64,000 bases of DNA from Strigamia acuminata (lineage: Eukaryota; Arthropoda; Chilopoda; Geophilomorpha; Linotaeniidae), in NCBI GenBank assembly GCA_949358305.1, contig OX442321.1:9697605-9761604 (forward strand), read 5' to 3'. This document shows positions 59,709 through 64,000 of this stretch, piece by piece (the first letter of the stretch is position 1; the number at the start of each line of letters is the position of its first letter). The notes under the pieces are model-generated. The model worked only from the letters and a program-made list of their open reading frames with translations, was not told the DNA's origin and made no database searches. The position numbers and the translations under genes were made by a program.

Positions 59709-61185
59709 ATAATGTGAAATCTCGACTTTGAAAACTAAATTTAGCAAACTTTTTAAGTCGTCATGAAAGATGCAGTATCGATAATGAGATGTGGGCTTGG
59801 CAACCCAGTTGCGGCATTGGTTGACGACACGTTCGTTTAAATTTCATTGAATTGGGAGATGAATGAAAACTAAAATTGTCTCAGGTATTTCTGGAGTACA
59901 AAGCCAACTAGAGTTTCTAGGCTTAATGATAAATTTGTGTGAAGATAGTAGTCAATTAGGGCAAAAAAACGTATAAAAAGGGTCTAATAGGTCACTATGG
60001 GTGTTGTAGGACTTGTTAGATGATGTTCTAGGTTATATTTGATTTTTGGAAGACGTCAGGTGGTGCAAAATGTTTAAGATGGAATTCAGTGGGACTTGGG
60101 ATTGATTTCCGATATCAAGATTTTAAAAATTACACATGTCAAGTTGGTTGTGGTGGCCACGTTTCTGCAGTGGTTGCTTTATGTTGCGACATTGCAAAAT
60201 ACCAGAGATGCCATGCAGAATTAGATTTTCAGTTTCAGTGGACAAAAATAATGAACTTTTAATGTAGTTTTTAATTGTTTCGTCTTTTAATCCTTGAATT
60301 TATTTAATCTGCCATTAATATTCCTTCCTTCTCGCTTCCAATTTAATTCAAATTAAATCCTTTTGTTGCTGCAATGTATTTTAAAGTTGTGGATTTTTAA
60401 AATTTTCTCTCACTGGCAAAATGATGAAATTGGTTGGTTCAATTTATTTCTTTTTATTTTCGCCGCCGCCGACGTCGTAAGGAATTTACTAGAAAAATCC
60501 ATTAAAAAGACATAGATTAGACAGATACATGTATATTATTTTTAAATAATTACTTACGTTTATATAGCAATTAGGATGGGGAGAACGGCTTAGTGATAAG
60601 CTTGTATTATTCCACCATTTCTATAGTAATGAACGGCTGCGGATTGATGGCGAGATGAAAGCGAATAATTTGAATCTCTCTAGGCATCCACAACTAGGGA
60701 AATGAGAATGATCCGATCTTTACTGAGATCTGGGGTGCAGCTGCAATAAATTTGGAAATCCTAATTCGAGATGTGAATAGAAATGCAAGTTATATTTAAA
60801 TTTAAAAAAAAAAAATTATTTAAAATTGGATTTTTGGTTTTCGGGAAATGCAGTTCCAAAAAAATCGCCTTATATAATAATATTTTGTGTTATTTTTGCT
60901 GGGAAAAAGTTGAAAAAAGTTAAAATATTCATGACACTCGAGTTTGATAATGTCGTTTCTTCCCTATTTTGGCTTGCCTGAACATAATTTCATTTTTGGT
61001 TTGGTATCACGTGCATGAAATCTGGTTTTGTCTCAAGTGGATATAATCTTGTTTAAAAATTGTTTGCAACGGTACCGCGCTCTGATTTGCACGGGCGGTT
61101 TTATTGTTAGTATTTATTACGTGTTTGTATTACAAAATCCACAGTTTCAGCTAAGGCCTGTGTATAAATAAACCTACATTTTCAT

Positions 61186-61347
61186 TAGGTGCATTCAATA
61201 AGTCTAAAACGTATGCAAAACTCGTTTCGTGTTTGCACGTGACGTCATTCCCATTCCCATTGAATAGCATGTTATTCAATGGGAATGACGTCACGTGCAA
61301 ACACGAAACGAGTTTTGCATACGTTTTAGACTTATTGAATGCACCTA
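61186..61347. mobile_element. palindromic mariner-type MITE
   Basis: Arms at 61186-61266 and 61273-61347 are identical apart from a 6-base CCCATT duplication in the left arm, with a 6-nt loop. The element is bounded by TA on both sides, the target duplication of Tc1/mariner elements; the inner ends start GGTGCATTCAATAAG. The near-perfect identity of the arms suggests a young copy. Each arm holds CACGTGACGTCA, an E-box touching a CRE. Confidence 0.75.
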
Positions 61348-62052
61348 TTGAAATTCTGCGAAATATTTACATTTTAAACATGTAAATGCATTTACGCAAG
61401 TTTGAACGACTTTTCGGACTCGACTAAACTCTTCCAATAAGTGTGGTCATTCTTGAAGGACTGTGTTTCTGATTGGTTGGTTGCAAGTTCCATGTCTGAG
61501 AATTATAAAAGAAATTGTTTTTGATTTTGAGATGCACTTGTTGCTTGCTGAGAGTATTGCGGTGTCGCCTGCATCATTTCCGATGAGTGTGCGTGGGTTT
61601 AAAGTTATTAAACAATAATGAATAGTGTAATGTGATCTTGACAGTACTCCATTAATTTGCTTAGCAGTAATTTCTGGTCTTCTATTACTGTGTCTCATAG
61701 TAAAGATCAAATGTTATTCGCTTTACACTTACAAAGTAATTTCCAATGTGGGTAGGATCACTACCCACTTGTCACTGGAGATATTTGAAATTGAATTCGG
61801 AGCTGACTTCAATATCCTCAATTTAACGAGATTTTTATTACAGTACAAATGTAATAACAAAAAAATAAAAATAAAAAAATTTGTAGTTTTTTTTTTGAAG
61901 AAAATATTTGTAGAAATATTTTCTCCTGAAAATTGGGTATCGGTAAGTACATTAATCTTTGAGTTTGTGTGGATTCTACTTATCAAGATCAAATTGATTG
62001 CCTGTAGTTGGGCCTTGCGCAAAGTTCGAGAATGAATTGATTTTTCTCGTTT

Positions 62053-62636
62053 AAGCTTAGTACTCATAAGATCATCTGCTAACAGACTTTTCTGTGTGTA
62101 TAGACTTGACAGAAAAGTCTTCCAGAATCATCTGGTAGCAGAACATGTGCCAGTCTGTTGCACCAGACCTTTTGTGGTACTCACAGCTCTATGCGACAGA
62201 AAAGTAATGCGAATGGCTATGAAAAAGAAACAAGATGGATGCCAATAAAAAATTTAATTTTAATTTTGGAGTTAGGGTGAATAGGATTGCTAGTTTATTT
62301 TAATTTTTAATTTTATTTATAAATAGAATATACAGTTGTTTGCATTTGTTGGCAGAACTGATTACTGCCATATTTGAGACCGGTTAAAAATTACGACCGG
62401 TCATAAATTGTCAAGATCGATCGCTACTTTCTGTGCCACAGGAGGTTCTGTGCCTGGAAACGAAGATCAGCTTTCCGTTGCATCAACATGCCAGAAATTT
62501 AATTTTTTATGTCACAGAACATCGCAGACATTCCAAGACTGGAATGAAATTTGTGAGTACCAGTTTTTTCTGTATACAAAATTTCTGTGGGCAGACTGGT
62601 TTCCTATGTAGGAAACTGCTTATGAGTACTAAGCTT
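62053..62636. mobile_element. 584-bp foldback-like element with 18-bp terminal inverted repeats
   Basis: Perfect 18-bp ends (62053-62070 with 62619-62636, AAGCTTAGTACTCATAAG and complement). Inside are an 11-bp inverted repeat (62175-62185 with 62552-62562) and a hairpin with 12-bp arms (62084-62095 with 62109-62120). No transposase frame. It may be a non-autonomous DNA transposon or foldback element. Confidence 0.5.
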
Positions 62637-64000
62637 TATTTGAAACTATTTTCTTTATTTCCAGGGGGGATGATATAGGATGCAATTTTTTTTTTTTTTT
62701 TTTTTTTGGGTTTATTATTAAGTTTAGAGAGCTGTGAAGTGGTTCGTATTGGAATTTATGACTAGATCTATCTTCGTCATGTTTGGAATTCCTTCATGTC
62801 CATTGGAGTATTTTCATCAAATTTGTAGTGGAGTGAAATATTGTGTAGACTGTGATTATCTTTTGTAAAGTAGAAACCATAATCATTTGGGAAATAAAGA
62901 AGTGTGAAATTGTGTGCATCTGAAAAGGGGTTGCGAATAGGATGAAAGGAAGGAGATTGTAAATCCTGAATATTACGCGGCGGATAAAAAGATTTAGAAA
63001 GTTATCATCTGGTCTGGTGCATATTTGAAGAAGAAAAATGAGGTTGCATGGAAGGTCGATCACTTGAATGAACCAAAAAGTCAGCCTTTTCATTTTCTTT
63101 CCTTTTTTTTCTCCCATCAGTAAGCAATTTCCGATTGAAAAAATTCTAATTAAAGAATGTAAATGTCGATTTGTTAGGATTTCTTGTGACTCGAATTATT
63201 AATTTTCTAAATTTTAGTCTCGAACCAATCAATTCTGCAGCCCAATTAAGGAAAATTAAATCAAAATTAATTTTTCTTTTCTTTTGGGGATTATTGCACT
63301 CAACAATGAATTTATGAAGCCATGTTTTATTCAACAAATTGAATTTTTAAAAACAAATACTTTTCTTTGCACAATTTGTCTACTTTAAATATTTTAGTTC
63401 GCAAAAAAAGGAAACTTAACATGTATATTTTAAGAGTTAAGGGGTTTAGGGCATTTTCCCTTCGTTCTTTGCGTTTCAGGAACCGAATTAGCGTTGACGT
63501 GAAGTACTTTTCGCATATGGTGTCATGTTTCTAAAGAAAATTGTGGGAGATAGTGTAGAAATTGCGTTTGTCAGTGAATTCATTTCTATTGGACTTCTCC
63601 TAGAACATTATCATAGATATTGGAAGAATGGTGCTTCCTGACTTTTAAGAAACAGTTAGTTCCTGCAGCTTTGATCGATAAACATGTTTCCTTTCAGCTC
63701 TTTGTTTGTTTGTCGCGTTTTTATTTGCTATTGTATAATTTAAAGAAGGGGAAATGTAATGCAGATTTGAGTTAATTACCTCATGTAGCAATTGGTTTTA
63801 TCAGCATTTATAAATAATGCAAAGATTGACAAAAGAAAAAGGAATAAATTTTAAATACCAAGATCCAATCATGTAGTCATATTTACGCAGAAAACAATTT
63901 ACCATAAAAACCATTAAAAGTTGGTTTTTTTAATTGTTGAAGATGGACTGTCACGTGATGTAATAGGTGTCCTCCATGCTTGCTAGTGTGAACCAGGCTT

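Larger units (their letters stand above)
58357..64000. other. intergenic region with inverted-repeat elements
   Basis: The left part is the 5' leader/promoter of the receptor (minus strand). No coding frame is supported; those present are short and unconserved. Three inverted-repeat elements lie at 59592-59708, 61186-61347 and 62053-62636, with a T-tract at 62692-62707. Confidence 0.55.

Overview
This is eukaryotic nuclear DNA from an animal, most likely an arthropod or a close relative. The genes have many exons and mostly very short introns (about 50-100 bp), GT-AG splice sites, an AT-rich background with long poly-T tracts, and the standard genetic code. The proteins are metazoan: a serotonin 5-HT2-type receptor, a DOCK-D (zizimin) exchange factor, EMSY, CEP19, TAF9, PSMD1, PCID2, SPRYD7 and TMEM256. 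No organelle, bacterial or viral gene was seen. Assignments were made by reading translations against remembered families, without any search. Splice models were accepted when exon phases joined and the summed coding length was a multiple of three.

Layout. 1-5.8 kb: a GC-rich left edge that may hold the first exon of a gene running off the window, then non-coding sequence. 5.8-6.4 kb: a small secreted glutamine-rich protein (- strand). 6.4-10.7 kb: no convincing gene. 10.8-18.2 kb: a compact block of SPRYD7 (+), PCID2 (-) and an NT5DC2/3-type HAD nucleotidase (+). 18.2-24 kb: intergenic DNA around MID1IP1/Spot14 (-). 24-27.1 kb: an unidentified acidic protein (+) and TMEM256 (+). 27.6-40.8 kb: a 44-exon DOCK9/10/11 gene (+) of about 2150 residues. 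41.5-51.9 kb: EMSY (-), CEP19 (+), TAF9 (-) and the 5' two thirds of PSMD1 (+). 54.1-58.4 kb: the 5-HT2 receptor (-). 58.4-64 kb: intergenic DNA with three hairpin or inverted-repeat elements.

Genes sit in alternating head-to-head and tail-to-tail pairs (PCID2|NT5DC, EMSY|CEP19, TAF9|PSMD1; SPRYD7 facing PCID2, DOCK facing EMSY, CEP19 facing TAF9), which suggests shared bidirectional promoters for housekeeping functions: mRNA export, chromatin and transcription, proteasome, ciliary basal body.

Points most worth attention: (i) the EMSY gene reads in phase into a complete C-terminal bromodomain, which vertebrate EMSY does not have; (ii) PSMD1 stops after a splice donor at 51.9 kb and none of its remaining C-terminal third was recognised in the last 12 kb of the window; (iii) two candidate in-phase microexons and an alternative first exon in the DOCK gene; (iv) a near-perfect palindromic mariner-type MITE and two other inverted-repeat elements near the right end; (v) four CACGTG E-boxes packed upstream of the Spot14-family gene.
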